The notes under the pieces are model-generated. The model had not been told where the DNA came from. It ran no database searches and was given only the letters and a program-made list of their open reading frames with translations. The position numbers and the translations under genes are program-made. A stretch of 64,000 nucleotides of DNA from Epichloe hybrida (lineage: Eukaryota > Ascomycota > Sordariomycetes > Hypocreales > Clavicipitaceae), in assembly GCA_019022495.1 (NCBI GenBank), contig JAFEKR010000042.1, positions 310,001 to 374,000 on the forward strand, given 5' to 3'. This document shows, in pieces, positions 47,543-58,281 of the stretch. The first letter of the stretch is position 1; every line of letters begins with the position of its first letter.

Positions 47543-49689
47543 GCATTATCAAAGATGAGGGTCTGATTTGCTACACGTAGTTTGGCGACTGCTTTTGGGC
47601 TGGCCGCGGTTCTTCAAGACACAGAACCTGCGCTCTTTCAAGGTGTTCTTGGTTTTCGGATCATTGGTTTGGGATATTGGGCATCCTCTTTGGGGACTGC
47701 ATTGACTCATTCTAAATGGGTGGACATTGGTCTCGTACTTCTGGACTACTTGTTACCTATATTATATATTTCTTTTTGAAAGTACATAACTTTATATTAG
47801 CAATGAAGGTCGATGTTAAACACCCACAGTCCAGTGACTCCCAACCCCAAGTGTCATACCAACATGTCGCATTAAGGAGGTAGGAGACGTATGATGTGCC
47901 AGACAGAAGGGGGGAAAATCTCTTCAGGTTCACTACGCACACCGGGGTCGATTCTAGCATGATGATGGCGCTCGGGGTTTTCCGTTGCACCGACCACTTG
48001 TGGCATTATCGATGCGATTCACGCACTGTCACTGTTCATCTGATGAATTGGGGGATGGTTGCGAAGGGAGTTCTCGCGACCGTTTGTGCCAGCCGCCCAT
48101 TTGGCGCCTGGCTAGGTCTGAAACTCAAAAACAAACGTCCGGGTATCACATTTTTCTAGTACATGTATGGCGCAAAAAGTGGGGGTTCAGATTGACCATG
48201 CTTTCGCCAATCAAACCACGGGCATTAATGACTCTTCGCGTCACGGTTGTATTGTATTGTCCATGTACTCCGTATTATTCAGATGTTGTCAAAGGTGGAG
48301 TGGAGCGGACACGAGTCAAGGGGAAATGAATATTACTGGTCGGTTTGTGCTTCCCAGCGCGGGCTGGGATGCAGGGGCGTGGAGTCTCCTGAGGCCGTCC
48401 ACCGTGTGGATAGGGGGGCCCCTGCCGTCCCTTTTCCAGTGTCAAGGCAGCCAGGTCCCCTCGATAACTTCTGTACCTCCGGAGATTGCTAGCCGCGAAG
48501 TTCGCACGTCAATACAAGTACCTCTTAATGCCCCTCGTCTTGATTGGTCAGCTGGCCTGTTCGTGACCTGGCTGCTGTCCAACACTGGAAAAGGATTATT
48601 GCATAGACGCTTGGTAACGTACGAGGTGGACCACAGCTAAGGAGAGGTGAGAGATACTACGGAGTGCTGAATTGCTGTCCGTGTCACGAATTCCCGGAGG
48701 TGGCCGAATCAAGGCCTCCATGCTGGAAAATGAGCGAGTATGAGGGGGAAGTCAGTTTGTGGTGGTTGCGGGATGGAATCCGCAGATCCATCAATGTGAT
48801 CCGAGCTGATGTGTAACTTCTGATGGCTTCTCGACCGACACCTTTTGCAGTCGAATGGCTGGCCCGGATCGTGGCGCTTGCGCACGTCAGAGGAAGAGTT
48901 TTAACAACTCGGTGACGTCGATTCTCTGCATGTTGCAGACCATCTTTAAAGGATAGAAACCGTCTGTGAAGCCTGTACGAGGACAGATGAAAAGAATGGG
49001 GCATGGATTTTTTCTCAGTCACTATTGGACAGGGGAGTCTTAGTCCTGGGTCTCGAAAGTCCCATTGCAGCGGTGCTTTTTCGTATAGACGCACTGGATG
49101 TGGGAATACCTGGAACCACGATCCAGCTCATCATTCTTCCACGGATGTTCAGAAATGATCTTCTTACCATGACAGCTTTGGTCGATCAGCACGGTGACAG
49201 GTAGACATTCTCTTTTCTGGAAGACTTAGAAGGACGGGGAGGTGGTTGCTGTGTCACTTCATGTTGAAGGTGATGGATGGTCATGTCTCATGGAGCTTGT
49301 TTGTATTAAGATCTGATAATCTGTCCATCTCTATCTCTATCTAGATGAACGTTTTTGTATAGACAAAAGGCCTGCATCCGTGAACGTGACTCTCAGGCGA
49401 ACCTGGAGATATGGTTGTGAAGATTGCGATCACGTGAGCTTCGCTCGCATTCACTTGACTACGGAGCAGGGACCTACCTAATAAGTATGTTTATTATGTA
49501 AATAAGGCGCGCCCCGTTTTCCTTGTACGGATTAAAGTCCTCTGATTGGATGACTCACATGAATGTGTGATCTCATACGGACGCTTAAACTACGGGTCTC
49601 ATTTCGTAAAACGGCAAGAAAAGAAATTGTCAAGGTCATCAGCATCCAGGTTTACTCAATGCCCAAGTCGATACGACTCCATTTACGTC
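47543..49689. other. Intergenic region, secreted protein gene to SER1
   Basis: About 2.1 kb. Open frames of up to 157 codons occur (48167-48640) but contain no family motif and overlap frames on the other strand. Contains TACATGTA at 48160 and TACTCCGTA at 48266. The right end should contain the SER1 promoter. Confidence 0.45.
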
Positions 49690-51001
49690 ATGCCCTCCAG
49701 ATCAGACATCACCTATTTTGGTGCTGGCCCAGCTCTTCTTCCTACTGAAGTACTCGACGATGCTTCTCGGGCTCTTCTCAACTACAGCGACACTGGTCTA
49801 GGTATCGCTGAGCACTCGCACCGGTCGGATATTGCGAAAAATATCATTAGTGAGGCTAAAGCTGACTTGGCCTCCTACCTCGATATTCCAAACGATTATG
49901 AGGTTCTCTTCATGCAGGGCGGTGGCTCGGGAGAGTTCTCTGCTTTGCCCTGTAACTTTGTCGGCGCTTGGGTTGCACGCAAACATGGGGAGGTTGGATC
50001 AAGTGATGGCTTAGTGCCAGAGCTCAAGTCAGCTGTCGAGAATCTCAAGATTGACTACATCATCACAGGCAGCTGGTCACAGAAGGCAGCGGCTGAAGCT
50101 GAGCGACTCTTTGGCTCGGAGCATGTCAATATCGCTGCAGATAGCCGCGCGATGAATAGCGGCAAATTTGGATCCATTCCAGATGAGAGTACCTGGAACC
50201 TCTCTCAAGACGCTGCAATGGTCTTTTACTGTGATAATGAGACAGTTGATGGCGTTGAGTTCCCTGGGTTTCCCAAGTCCCTTGAGCCAGGGCCTGATGG
50301 GAAAGGCCCAATTGTTGTGGCTGATATGAGCTCTAATATTCTTTCGAGGCAAATCCCGATAAAGAATTTCTCGGCCATCTTCTTTGGCGCCCAGAAGAAT
50401 CTAGGACTGACTGGTATTACCGTTGTGGTTATCAAGAAGAGCTTCCTGCCACCTATGACGTCTCAGCCTTCTGCGACTCTGATGCGACAACTGGGCCTGC
50501 CCATTCCGCCTCGCGTCTTTGAGTATGAGACTATTGCCAAGAACAATAGCCTCTATAATACACTGAGTATCTTTGAGTGAGTGCACCAGACTCTTCCAAG
50601 GTGGGATTCAAACTAATCAAGTTCTCTTCAGTGTGTATGTTGCGGGTCGAGTTCTGAAGAGGCTACTACTACAGCATCCTGGTAAAGTTCGAGAACAGCA
50701 AGCTATATCTGAAGAGAAGGCTCAACGTATCTACAAAGCTCTTGAGGCTTATCCCAATATCTACAAGATTATCCCTCATAAGACGGTACGATCACGTATG
50801 AATATCTGCTTTAGGATTGAGGGTGGCAATCCTATAGAGGAAGCTTTCTTGGAGGAGGGAGCTGCCCTAGGGCTGACTGGGCTAAAAGGCCACCGAAGCG
50901 TAGGAGGAATCAGAGCGAGTAATTATAATTCGATTTCTCTCTCGGGTGCGGAGAAGCTCGCCCAGTTTATCGGCACTTTCGCGTCGCAACGGGGGACATG
51001 A
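49690..51001 (+). CDS. SER1: Phosphoserine aminotransferase
   Basis: A PLP enzyme that converts 3-phosphohydroxypyruvate and glutamate to O-phosphoserine in serine synthesis. Two exons, 49690-50576 and 50632-51001, join in phase to 418 residues. FGAGPALLPTEVL opens the fold. FMQGGGSGEFSALP is the cofactor phosphate-binding loop. The lysine of FFGAQKNLG (K236) is the Schiff-base residue. The C-terminus contains GLTGLKGHRSVGGIRASNYN, the substrate-binding loop. The junction yields SIFDVYVAGRVL. The frame extends 48 codons upstream, but MPSRSDITYF is the family start. The 55-base intron has an ACTAAT branch point. No serine-pathway neighbour is present. Confidence 0.95.
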
Positions 51002-52374
51002 TGTTGAAGAAATGGGCCGAATTGGGTTGTCTATGTTTACGCTGAAAAGTTCCGTATCTGCTTCCGTCACAATCTGCTGGGTAGAACAGCCAAAGTAGGT
51101 GGTGCTTAAGAGTATATGTAGCAACTTGGCTTATGTCCTGTACATCAAAAGGCAACAAGGCCCTTTGGACGACTGAATGCCTCACTGGTTTGGACTCTCT
51201 CGCCTCGCTCGGTGCTACTTACTGATGAGAGCAGGGAGATTTGCATCAAGACATATATGGTGAAAATATTGCCGTGCCTCGGCGCTGTAGTCCCCCAAAG
51301 CCCACATTGTAACAAATGTCTGGTAGCAGTGATTCTTGATTATAAGACATCGCAAGAGACCAAGGCATCACACAATATGCGCAACAGCCCACATACGAAG
51401 TGGTGAGAATTCTAATAATAACAATTCTCACCGTCGGATCTGGCATTCTTGGCCGCGCAACCACCGCGATCATGGCCAAGCTCTGATCTAGCACATAGCA
51501 GCCCAGGCTAGTAGTTACATCACCGACGGGATCATCATATGGTACCGACCAAGCCCCATCGCAGCCGACTTATGCGCCGCCAGCCTGGATACCTTCATTG
51601 TGTCCAAGTTCTCAAGTGCTGGCTGGTACACTGCGACTTGCGCGGGGTCCTTGGGGAGGTTCAGGGAGGGCCGCAGGAAGGGCTGCCTGCCGGTCGCAAA
51701 GCCCTCCCTCTACTCCGTAAAACTCCGTGCAACGTCCCTATCGAGATTTATCTTTGCTTTTGCAGTCCGCACAGAGTGAGGGCGTCGGTGTGGTTTGGCG
51801 ATGAGCCGTCGTGCGGGTTTCTCATGGGTATGGCGTGGCGGCGGCGCGAGAGTCCCAAGAGCACTTGCTGTTCTGCGGAAGTCGTTTGAGACTGCGATTG
51901 CTGGTGTGTTATCAGGCGCTTGTGCATAATAGACCGGCGACGTTTCTTTTCTTTCTTCCTTTTTTCTTTTTTTTGCCCCTTGAACGTCGCGAGGGAGATA
52001 ACGATGTTGTTGCTAGCTACTCCGTACACGCCCAGCACTTATCGGATCGGCAAAACAATTATCCCTGCGAACCCAAATCACAGCACAGATTGGGGAACAA
52101 GGGACCACAACCCAACACGAACGACTTCTTGAGTCTTCAACATGCAGCCATGTCAACAAGGGTGATTGAAGCAATATCCGATGTTAAGATATCCGAACAA
52201 CGTACCAAGACGCCAGTTGATGTTCGTCGATCGAAGTTGTTGGTAGGATTGGCATGGAGTGGACCACAAACAGCCTAATGGTCGTCATCTAAGCTGGACC
52301 GACGAAAAGATTCGCTGATGACGACATGAGCCCCCAACGAACATGAGAAATTCGGGCCTTTCAGCAAAACAACT
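51002..52374. other. Intergenic region, SER1 to DUF1308 gene
   Basis: About 1.4 kb with no recognised gene. It includes two TACTCCGTA motifs (51711, 52018) and T-rich runs near 51950-51975. Confidence 0.5.
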
Positions 52375-53985
52375 ATGAGTGTCACCAAGCCAGGCAGTGC
52401 AATATCTACAGGGTTCTGCAAGCATGGCGGTGACAATGCGCACCTTCACCATGACGGCCAACACGGCATGCTGGCACTCGCCAACAAGACAGTCCTGGTC
52501 TCACAATCCTTGATACCCGAAATCGAAGAGTTTCTAAGACAGCTCTCGAAGAGAATCAAGACTACCGCCATCACAGGGGTGCCCACGTTTCTCCGCAACT
52601 TGAAAAAGAGCCAGGCGGTGGCGAGGCGGGGTGTGCAGGAACTATCATCGGCCCCCCAGCTGCCAAAGGACGCACTCCAACTAGTGAGCCGTAGAGTAGA
52701 CTCCTGCGCCGTCGAATTATCCAAGGGTCTCGCGCATTGGGACGTACTCAAGCGGAGTCGCTCGCTCGTTGCCATGAACCAGGCATTCCAGGGATCTGCA
52801 AAGGCAGCCCGCTTGGAGGAAATTGCCAAGCTGTCCAACCCAAGCTCGAGGCAGAAAGAATTGACGCACCGCGTGATGAAGCAGCAGGCCAAAGTGGAGG
52901 TGCACGTCGTGGAAGGCGGCGCTGAATGGGTCGATGTACGGACACTCCAGACAGACAGGTTGGCGAGACAGATGACGGATGGTGGATGGGGCTGGGGAGA
53001 GCACCGACTCGGAGACGTGGTTGACGAGGATGAATGGGGGGAGATTCCCTTGGCCAAACAGATCAAGCGTCTCGTGGCAGCAGCGAGGATCAACAGACAC
53101 GAGTACCGCATCCCGCGGCTGAGGATAGTCATGCCCAACATTGGCGAGGACAACGTCGACGTCAACGTTTTGCTGGAGCAATTCACCCGTCTGGATCCTT
53201 CAGTGCATGTCATAGTGGAGCGTCAGAGCGGGCAATTTCTTCAAACACCTCCGCCGTCAGTCGACGATGCCATCCGGAACTTGGTCGGGAGTGAACTCGA
53301 CGGGCTCACCGAAACCCTCAATCTGGATCACTCCGTCCTCGTAGATCTCATCTCAGACATTACACATCTGCGCTTGGATCCGAAGCCATGGCAGGCCGAA
53401 TCAACAAGAGCACAAATAGAAGAGGAAGAAGAGCATGGCGGACTCATGGCCAAGACAATATATCCCGTGCTTCAAGGGCGAAGGCTGGTGTGTACGCACG
53501 AGGCAGCGCAGCATTTCCACCACGTCGTCGGCACGGTGGGCACGAATTCCGAGCGAGAGAGAGGGAAACTCCTTGTTCCCTTTGAAGAGCCATACAAGAG
53601 TATGTCCAACGCGGCTATTCGAGCCCGGTTTCAAGAATTGTCCATTTACGAGCTTCCCAGTACCGTCCAGTTGCCTGCCATGGTGGTTCCGGGATCCTGG
53701 ACGAAGGAGAAGATAGAAGAGGACTTTCAATCACTGCCGCTGCCGTCTGTGGCTCTCGATGTTGCGCGTCATTGCGGGTTCAAAAGCGCCAAGCTGTCGA
53801 TTTTCATGTACGGCTGGGCAAGCGGAAACATGACCTTGTCATCGAACAAGGAGATCAAGGCGCAGCTGAGAACGCTTGTGGAGACGCATAGACGGCGAGA
53901 TGACGACTATGGACCTTCCATATGGCGGGTTGACGTGACGCGGAATCTACTGGCAAAGAGTACGAAGCCTTGTCGTGATTCTTAG
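52375..53985 (+). CDS. DUF1308 family protein
   Basis: A single exon of 536 residues. The middle has the DUF1308 hallmark VEVHVVEGGAEWVDVRTLQ (about 180-198), followed by an acidic GWGWGEHRLGDVVDEDEW segment. A conserved C-terminal half includes LRIVMPNIGEDNVDVNVLL, DLISDITHLRLDP and VCTHEAAQHFHHVVGTVG. The family is found from fungi to animals (human C7orf25, UPF0415) and has no established function; a PIN-like nuclease fold has been discussed but I cannot confirm it. The N-terminal 170 residues are predicted helical and basic. The start is the first ATG. Long antisense frames over 52446-53213 are shadows of this GC-rich exon. I am confident it is a real gene and fairly confident of the family. 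Confidence 0.8.
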   Translation: MSVTKPGSAISTGFCKHGGDNAHLHHDGQHGMLALANKTVLVSQSLIPEIEEFLRQLSKRIKTTAITGVPTFLRNLKKSQAVARRGVQELSSAPQLPKDALQLVSRRVDSCAVELSKGLAHWDVLKRSRSLVAMNQAFQGSAKAARLEEIAKLSNPSSRQKELTHRVMKQQAKVEVHVVEGGAEWVDVRTLQTDRLARQMTDGGWGWGEHRLGDVVDEDEWGEIPLAKQIKRLVAAARINRHEYRIPRLRIVMPNIGEDNVDVNVLLEQFTRLDPSVHVIVERQSGQFLQTPPPSVDDAIRNLVGSELDGLTETLNLDHSVLVDLISDITHLRLDPKPWQAESTRAQIEEEEEHGGLMAKTIYPVLQGRRLVCTHEAAQHFHHVVGTVGTNSERERGKLLVPFEEPYKSMSNAAIRARFQELSIYELPSTVQLPAMVVPGSWTKEKIEEDFQSLPLPSVALDVARHCGFKSAKLSIFMYGWASGNMTLSSNKEIKAQLRTLVETHRRRDDDYGPSIWRVDVTRNLLAKSTKPCRDS

Positions 53986-54364
53986 AGTGATGTACGGGGA
54001 GACGATTGGGAACAAGGGGCATGGATACATAGCATGGGATACATAGGTTTGGGGCATGCAACATAGATTCATACAACGGATGCGGAATTCTGCACGAAAC
54101 AATACATCACCGGGAGCGCAAGGACTGGCCACGCGTTCACGTTGCAAATTTATAAAACTAGAAGTTGGATAAATTCATGATGCAAGACAAAAAGTTGTCA
54201 TTGAAAAGCACCTCGACCTTGACAATGTTACAAACCACAGGACCTTCTAATCTCTTCTCCGCAAAAAGGTCGTGTCATGATCCCTCCATTGCCAATCCAC
54301 CGATATCCTCAAATTCTTGCCCGCCCTTGTTTTTTTTTCCAACCCTCCCGACAGCACACGCTCT
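53986..54364. other. Convergent spacer with two 3' ends
   Basis: Spacer of 379 bases between the ends of the DUF1308 gene (plus) and the small secreted protein gene (minus). It should hold both transcript ends. Nothing else was recognised. Confidence 0.5.
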
Positions 54365-54763
54365 TCAAACAGGTTTCAGAGTGTACTGCGGCCTCCCAAT
54401 CGTATGATTTCCAACGCCAGACAAGCAGTCCGGCTCGCCGCACGCCAGGACAGAAGTAGTTCTCGGCTCAGCAGCAGTAACAGTCGTGGTGAAGAGAAGA
54501 ACAGGGCCCGGGCCAAGGGGGAGGAAGGACTTGGCGACGGCGGTGCAGCCCCCGCAGTCAACATATTTGGTCGACGTCGTAGTGGTGGTCCAGATGGTGC
54601 GCGTGGGCCCCGTAGTCCAAGGTGGGATGCCAAAGATGGTTTTGGTGCAGCCTGGTGGCGATGCTTCATGTTCATCTCCGGCCTTGTCCGTCTGGGGATC
54701 TGGGTTCGCGCTGGCGGGAGAGGCCATGGCCATGGCAAGTCCGATGAGCTGACCGGCGTACAT
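54365..54763 (-). CDS. Small secreted cysteine-containing protein
   Basis: A single exon of 132 residues. The N-terminus MYAGQLIGLAMAMASPASA looks like a signal peptide cleaved after ASA. The mature part is Thr/Pro-rich, with five cysteines (CTK, DCGGC, ACGEPDC) and a repeated TTTTTS/TTTVT pattern suited to O-glycosylation. This layout recurs in small secreted proteins of filamentous fungi, some linked to cell walls. No named family is recognised. Complementary frames on the plus strand over the same bases are shadows: they lack signal peptides and have no logical start. Confidence 0.6.
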   Translation of the reverse strand: MYAGQLIGLAMAMASPASANPDPQTDKAGDEHEASPPGCTKTIFGIPPWTTGPTRTIWTTTTTSTKYVDCGGCTAVAKSFLPLGPGPVLLFTTTVTAAEPRTTSVLACGEPDCLSGVGNHTIGRPQYTLKPV

Positions 54764-55745
54764 TTTCTACTTGTTTATTCTTGTATTTTAAAAAAAAAAG
54801 ACTGACAGATTGAGAAATGAGAAAAGGGTCCACGACTAAGTATCTCTGGTGTAGTAAACTTTGTGAGGAAAACTGGAAGGAGTGGTGACTTGTGGTGGGC
54901 TGTTGCCTTGGACACTAAAAGCATTCATGTTTCAGTTGAGCATGTCGTGGGCGTTCCATACTCTTGAGAGTTTCCGTAAGATGCGCTTAGATGTGTAGAT
55001 GGATGCAACACCTGGAGCCCATGCTTTTGCCATTTTTTTTTTATTTTTTTTTTGGTCGTGTTCATTAGTGAAGGCTCTGCGGAGTCAGTTTCGCACGGGA
55101 AGGTCAGATGAACCGACGCCTGGGTTTGTTTACTGGGTAAGAATGAGGTTCGACACTATGAGTACAACTCTCACTTGGATGTCATGTCGTGTCCATGCTT
55201 TCTTGTAACTAGAGCGTGAACCATACAATGCAAATGCTTCACATTTACGGCAGAGACGAAGGTCGGAGGGCACACGGAAACGCAGCATCTCATCTGTCCG
55301 TAGGCGGCAATTGCGATGCAGAAATGTGCCGAGCACAACAATGTGAGTGGCCGTTCCCGAAGTATCTTGTTTTGGATTTGTTCCTTTGTGTGGAGGTGAA
55401 AAAAGTCAGTGCAACCGAGAGAACTAGCTCCAGAAGCAATGGGGAAGAAAAGGAAGAGAGAAAAAAAAGTCACAGGTCTGTATAACAGGCCATGGAGAAA
55501 ACGAGCCAATGTACAAGCCGAACAAATTCTCCGCGCCCGAAATCCAGTATTAATCAAGTATCATTGTACATGGGCAAAGTGCATTGCCATCTTTCCATCG
55601 ACTACAGTCAAGGGATGTTTACACATCGCGGTTCTGTACGTCTTCGTGATCCATTTCGTCATGGATCTTCAGTAGCTCTATAAAGTGTTCGCTCTTTCAT
55701 CAGCAACCACGGCTTTTTCCTCGTGCCACCGTTCCAATCCGACTC
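54764..55745. other. Intergenic region, small secreted protein to LAT1
   Basis: About 980 bases. It contains A- and T-runs (54789-54798, 55035-55053), and no recognised gene. It holds the promoter of the minus-strand secreted gene on the left and the 3' flank of LAT1 on the right. Confidence 0.5.
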
Positions 55746-57207
55746 TTACAGAATGAGCTCAAGGGGGTTTTCGATGGCCTTCTTGAGCTCACGAATCCAC
55801 TCGGCGCCGACAGCACCATCAACAACCTTGTGGTCGAAGCTGGCAGTAACAGTAATCTGGTCATCCCATTCGACGCCAGTGGTGCCATCCTCGTTCTCTA
55901 CAGGGACAGCAACCTTCTTCGTGGTGCCCACAGCAAGAATGGCCGCCTGAGGGGGATTGATAACAGCAGTGAAGTTGTCAACAGCAGCGTTCATGCCCAT
56001 GTTGGAGATGGAGATGGTGCCACCCTGATATTCCTCGGGCTTGAGCTTATTGTCACGGGCCTTCTTGGCGAGCTCCTTGACTTTTCCGGAAATGGATTCG
56101 AGACCGCGAGCATCGACGCCGGTGACGATGGGGGTAATCAGACCGGTAGGGGTAGAAACGGCGACTGACACGTCAACAGAATTGAATTGACGGATGGAGT
56201 CCTCCCGCCAGCTGGAATTGACAGCGGGAACCTTCTTGGAAGCAGTGGCGATGGCTTTGATGAGGAAGTCGTTGACAGAAAGCTTGTACTTGCCCTCAGA
56301 GGAGCTGTTCAGAGCCTGGCGAAGCTTGAGCAGTTTGGAGACGGACAGTGTGCTGGTAACGAAGAAGTGTGGGTTCTTCTGTACGGACTCCTGAAGACGG
56401 CTGGCAATGGTCTTGCGCATGTTGCTCAAGGCAATGTCCTCGAAGGTGGCACCCGGGGCTGCGACAGCAGGGCTGCTGAGCATCTTCTTCACATCATCCT
56501 CGGTAATCTTTCCGCCCTTCCCGGTGCCTTTGACGCCGTGCAGGCTGATACCATTCTCACGTGCCAGTCGCTTGGCAGCGGGAGCGGCGTTAGGCTCTCG
56601 GTCAAGTGCTGTCTCAAGTTTGCCCTTGGAGGAGTACTGTTCGGGCTCGGCGGAGGGTTCGGGGGTCGATGAAGGAGCAGGTTGGGACTCGGACTTTTCT
56701 TCCTTGGGCTGGGCAGGTTTAGCACTGCCGCCAGCGTCCTCCAAAGTGAACTTCTCGAAGGCGGAGATATCAGTTCCATCTTCCACCAGAATGGCAATGG
56801 GCTGAAAGTTTCGCAAAAGTCAGTTTCGGGTCCTCAAATGGGCTGTCGCCTCATATCGGAAACAATGTTGCTCCACGTCAATTACTCACACTTCCAACAG
56901 GGATATCCTTCTCACCAGAGTCCTTGAGAATCTTGGCAATGACACCTTCCTCCTGAAACTCGAAGTCCATCTGGGCCTTGTCGGTCTCGATCTCGACCAA
57001 GACATCACCAGGGGCGACGGAATCGCCAGCCTTCTTCTGCCAAGCACCAATGTTGCCAGCCTGCATCGTGGGCGACAGAGCAGGCATCTTGATGACTTGG
57101 TGATCGGGGAACGAGGCATAGTATCTCACTACATGAGAGGCGAAGCCAGTGCGCAAAGCATTGTGTGTTGGGGCGAGGACTCGCCTCCGAATAGCGGCGC
57201 TGAGCAT
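55746..57207 (-). CDS. LAT1: Pyruvate dehydrogenase E2, dihydrolipoamide acetyltransferase
   Basis: Transfers the acetyl group from lipoamide to CoA in the mitochondrial pyruvate dehydrogenase complex. Two exons, 57207-56890 and 56801-55746, are in phase and give 457 residues. Residues 1-31 form an Arg-rich mitochondrial presequence without acidic residues. The lipoyl domain follows, with the target lysine in [11 protein letters not shown] (K77). A Pro/Ser/Glu-rich linker and the E1/E3-binding domain ([16 protein letters not shown]) come next. The catalytic domain carries [12 protein letters not shown] and the active-site motif HKVVDG (H430, D434). An upstream in-frame TTG would add three residues; the ATG at 57207 is the real start. 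It is divergent from SEC7. Confidence 0.96.
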
Positions 57208-58281
57208 GTTGAACAAGATGGTTCTGAGGCAGAACGGTCGAGGAGGCTAGGATGGGAGGTCACAAAACGTGTATCCGATGGCCTACAGCACGATACGATA
57301 CCTCAAAAGGCAAACAGTCTGGTCCGATTGAGGTGGGTCGAGACCGGATAGAGAAAATGAAACGGCTTGAAAGGCCCAAGGATGGAAGTTGCGGCGGCGC
57401 GCGATTTGTTGATGGGGGTTTCCTCTTGAGACGCAACGGAGAAATCCTTGGGGTTTGTGGTTGGACTAGACCATCCAGAATTTTGCGTTGAGCTCCGTCG
57501 CTTGATGGGGCCCACGGGCGGCGGGCTGCCTGGCAGATGGGCCAGAAGATCAATTGATGGGCAGACTGACAGGGGGGGGAGGGGTGGCAAACCTGGACTG
57601 GGTTGGGTGATTTGTGTGATTTGTGTGGTTTTGTCTAGAATCTGCTATTACGCTATTTGAGGCAATGTTGTACGGATTATTTGCGCTCTTCAAGACAATT
57701 GAGATTCATGACTTGTTCCAAGAAATGCGCATGGCGAAAACATTCGTCTTAAAGTCTTGTCCTACCGGGTAGCTAACCCAGCAGCGAGACGTTCCTCCAC
57801 TCCCAATCTGGAGTCCACTCGAGCCGAGCACGTTGCCAGGAAACTCTACGTGTACATTCTTGCTGTATCAGCCATTTTCCAACTCCGTCTGCCATCTGAA
57901 CGTACGGGCTCGTGTCGAACTCGGACAACTTGATCTTGCGCCGTTTGCTCGCGGAGCTCTTGCATCAGTGCGCCCGGGAGGGAGCTAATACTTCCTCCGC
58001 GGCCGTCGGCGCTGTTCGCTGTTCTCTCCAAGTGTGCATATCTGGCCAGTCTACGGATCCGTACCCCGTCTCCATCCAAGCCCGAACCCAACCAGTCACT
58101 GCGCCCCTGATTTGTGTCCGGCACGCCGCTTCCAACACAGAGATCCCTCAATATCGAATGATTTTGCGATTCTCGCCATCGTTTGTCACTTGTTCGGCCA
58201 CTGATACTCGCGGCTCTGCACTCTGCAGCCCCATCTACTTGCCTTCTTTCGGATGGCCCCTGGTCCCGCCGGTGCTCCCCG
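57208..58281. promoter_or_regulatory. Divergent intergenic region, LAT1 and SEC7
   Basis: About 1.07 kb between facing-away start codons, holding both promoters and leaders. The frames over 57846-58463 lack motifs. The SEC7 leader is C-rich with no in-frame stop for 33 codons upstream of the chosen start, so a longer N-terminus or an upstream exon is possible. Confidence 0.45.

Noticed and set aside
48167..48640. Plus-strand open frame of 157 codons
   Set aside because: No motif, no leader and no splice signals; overlaps TACTCCGTA and other non-coding features.
57208..57216. Three extra residues at the LAT1 N-terminus
   Set aside because: The first codon is TTG. The ATG at 57207 is the normal start.
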